Origin: WJMT01 sp041686095
GTDB lineage: Bacteria > Acidobacteriota > Aminicenantia > Aminicenantales > Aminicenantaceae
Direction: 5' to 3'
DNA: 7,487 bases
Assembly (NCBI GenBank): GCA_041686095.1
Contig: JAWLEN010000112.1
Location: 1-7,487, forward strand
The translations under genes and the position numbers were made by a program. Under the pieces are notes generated by a model, which was not told where the DNA came from, ran no database searches, and worked only from the letters and a program-made list of their open reading frames with translations. Of the stretch, positions 6,476 to 7,487 are shown piece after piece (the stretch's first letter is position 1; every line of letters starts with the position of its first letter).

Positions 6476-7487
6476 TTATCTTATGTCCATAAGGGAAATA
6501 TTTTTCTCGTCTAAACTAATGCCCAAATCTCTGTACAGCTGTGCCAGAGCCAATTTATAATCAATAACTGATTTAAGCTCTGAACTTAGGGTGCTCGCCA
6601 GTTCAGCCTGATATTGGAGCACCAGGTAATTTGTTGTCAGCCCGACCTTTAATTTCTCTTCTTCTGCTTCCAACTGTCTTTCAGCCAGCTCCCGGGCTGC
6701 TTTGTAAGCCTGGATCCGCTCATAATTAGTGGTTACATTGCGGACTGCTATTTTTATATCTCGAAATATCTCCTGCTCCTGATTTTTTAATTGGAGTTTG
6801 GCTTTCTCTAAACTCAGACGGGCTTGTTGGAACTGGGCTCTGGAGAGAATATTGCTGAGAGGAACATCCAGAGTTAGCCCTACTGACCAGTTCTGATATT
6901 TGAAGCCAAGGGCATCTGAAAAAGAATCCCCAAAACCTCCGGGGATCTTTCCGACAATTTGACCGGTCAGGGGATTATCATTCAAATAGAGCAACTGATC
7001 TCCGGAAACCCCGGGGCTCCAGTAGGAAGCGGTAAAATTTAATCCTGGGAGAAGCTGGTTTTTGGTGTAGTTAAGATTGATTTCGCTGTTTTCCAAGCCG
7101 ATCCGGGATGCTGTTAAATCAGGACGGTTCTGCATGGCAATGGAAAGCGCTTCATCAAGGCTCATATCTAATTTTTTGTATTCGGGTTCATCTGTGGGAA
7201 TAATGGTGGCTCCTTTTTGAATCTGAACATCCGCAGCTAGATTGATAATGGTTTTGAGTCTATCTTCATTATTTTTAACCTCTGCTTCAGCAGCCAAGAT
7301 ATCAGCTCTTCTCTGAGCCACTGTGGCTTGGGCATTTATGATCTCAATAGGAGCCATAGCTCCCACTTCAACCGACCTTTTATTTTTATCTAAAAGTTCC
7401 TCAGCCAGACTCAAAGACTGCCTTTGAACTTCCAGATTTTCAATGGAGTACACATAATTCCAGTAAGCCTGCTCCACCTGATAGATT
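6476..7487 (-). CDS. TolC-family outer-membrane efflux protein, C-terminal part (5' end outside window)
   Basis: The frame is open to the right edge of the window (I-Y-Q precede the GTG at 7477-7475, an internal valine codon), so the N-terminus with its signal peptide is missing. About 336 residues are visible, probably three quarters or more of a typical 430-500-residue protein. It shows the pattern of outer-membrane efflux (OEP) repeats: long amphipathic coiled-coil helices (EQAYWNYVYSIENLEVQ onward, rich in A, E, Q and L), then the start of the second repeat at LSIAMQNRPDLTASR with its usual N-R-P-D-L. A beta-strand segment (NWSVGLTLDVPLS) and two more long helices follow, ending in LALAQLYRDLGI. 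TolC proteins form trimeric channels through the outer membrane and periplasm, and partner with an RND or ABC pump and an adaptor; such genes may lie beyond the right edge. The stop is TAA (6478-6476). Only an A-T hairpin (GATAAA/TTTATC, 6463-6480) overlaps it, so read-through into the DUF5916 gene is plausible. Confidence 0.9.
   Translation of the reverse strand, partial: IYQVEQAYWNYVYSIENLEVQRQSLSLAEELLDKNKRSVEVGAMAPIEIINAQATVAQRRADILAAEAEVKNNEDRLKTIINLAADVQIQKGATIIPTDEPEYKKLDMSLDEALSIAMQNRPDLTASRIGLENSEINLNYTKNQLLPGLNFTASYWSPGVSGDQLLYLNDNPLTGQIVGKIPGGFGDSFSDALGFKYQNWSVGLTLDVPLSNILSRAQFQQARLSLEKAKLQLKNQEQEIFRDIKIAVRNVTTNYERIQAYKAARELAERQLEAEEEKLKVGLTTNYLVLQYQAELASTLSSELKSVIDYKLALAQLYRDLGISLDEKNISLMDIR

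Overview
This window looks like chromosomal DNA of a Gram-negative (diderm) bacterium with moderately AT-rich DNA. Two genes encode outer-membrane proteins: a TolC-type channel and a DUF5916 beta-barrel protein with a CBM9-like N-terminus. The combination of DUF5916, this style of TolC and the GNAT-like fragment is common in Bacteroidota, Acidobacteriota and Aminicenantes-type lineages. The phylum assignment is inference; no rRNA or other decisive marker is present.

Layout. Positions 1-477 (+) hold the C-terminal part of a GNAT-like acetyltransferase cut by the window edge. Positions 478-813 are non-coding and carry copy A of a composite palindromic element, with a promoter-like sequence in its second half. 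Positions 814-3525 (+) are a complete uvrA, the damage-recognition ATPase of nucleotide excision repair. Positions 3526-4190 are a long non-coding gap between convergent genes. It holds a region of many nested helices (about 3601-3901), then copy B of the composite element (3904-4187). Positions 4191-6383 (-) encode a complete DUF5916 outer-membrane protein, and 6476-7487 (-) the C-terminal part of a TolC-family protein cut by the right edge. The two minus-strand genes are 92 bases apart and may be co-transcribed, TolC gene first.

The protein genes are ordinary. The unexplained signal is in the two intergenic regions. Copies A and B share a 114-base core that differs at 14 positions. Nine of those substitutions keep base pairing in a long hairpin, including two full compensatory double changes, and the G-U pairs all favour a plus-strand RNA. 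Each core is followed at once by a second long inverted repeat (15 or 17 bp arms, 90 or 93 base loop). Apart from the first few bases its arms are unrelated between the copies, yet each is perfectly self-complementary, and each ends in the same TGAATAG motif. Just upstream of copy B, 3601-3901 has its own helix set, including an 18-bp helix with one bulge and a 17-bp end-to-end inverted repeat with one mismatch. I cannot name either structure; they could be structured RNAs, MITE-like non-autonomous elements, or both.
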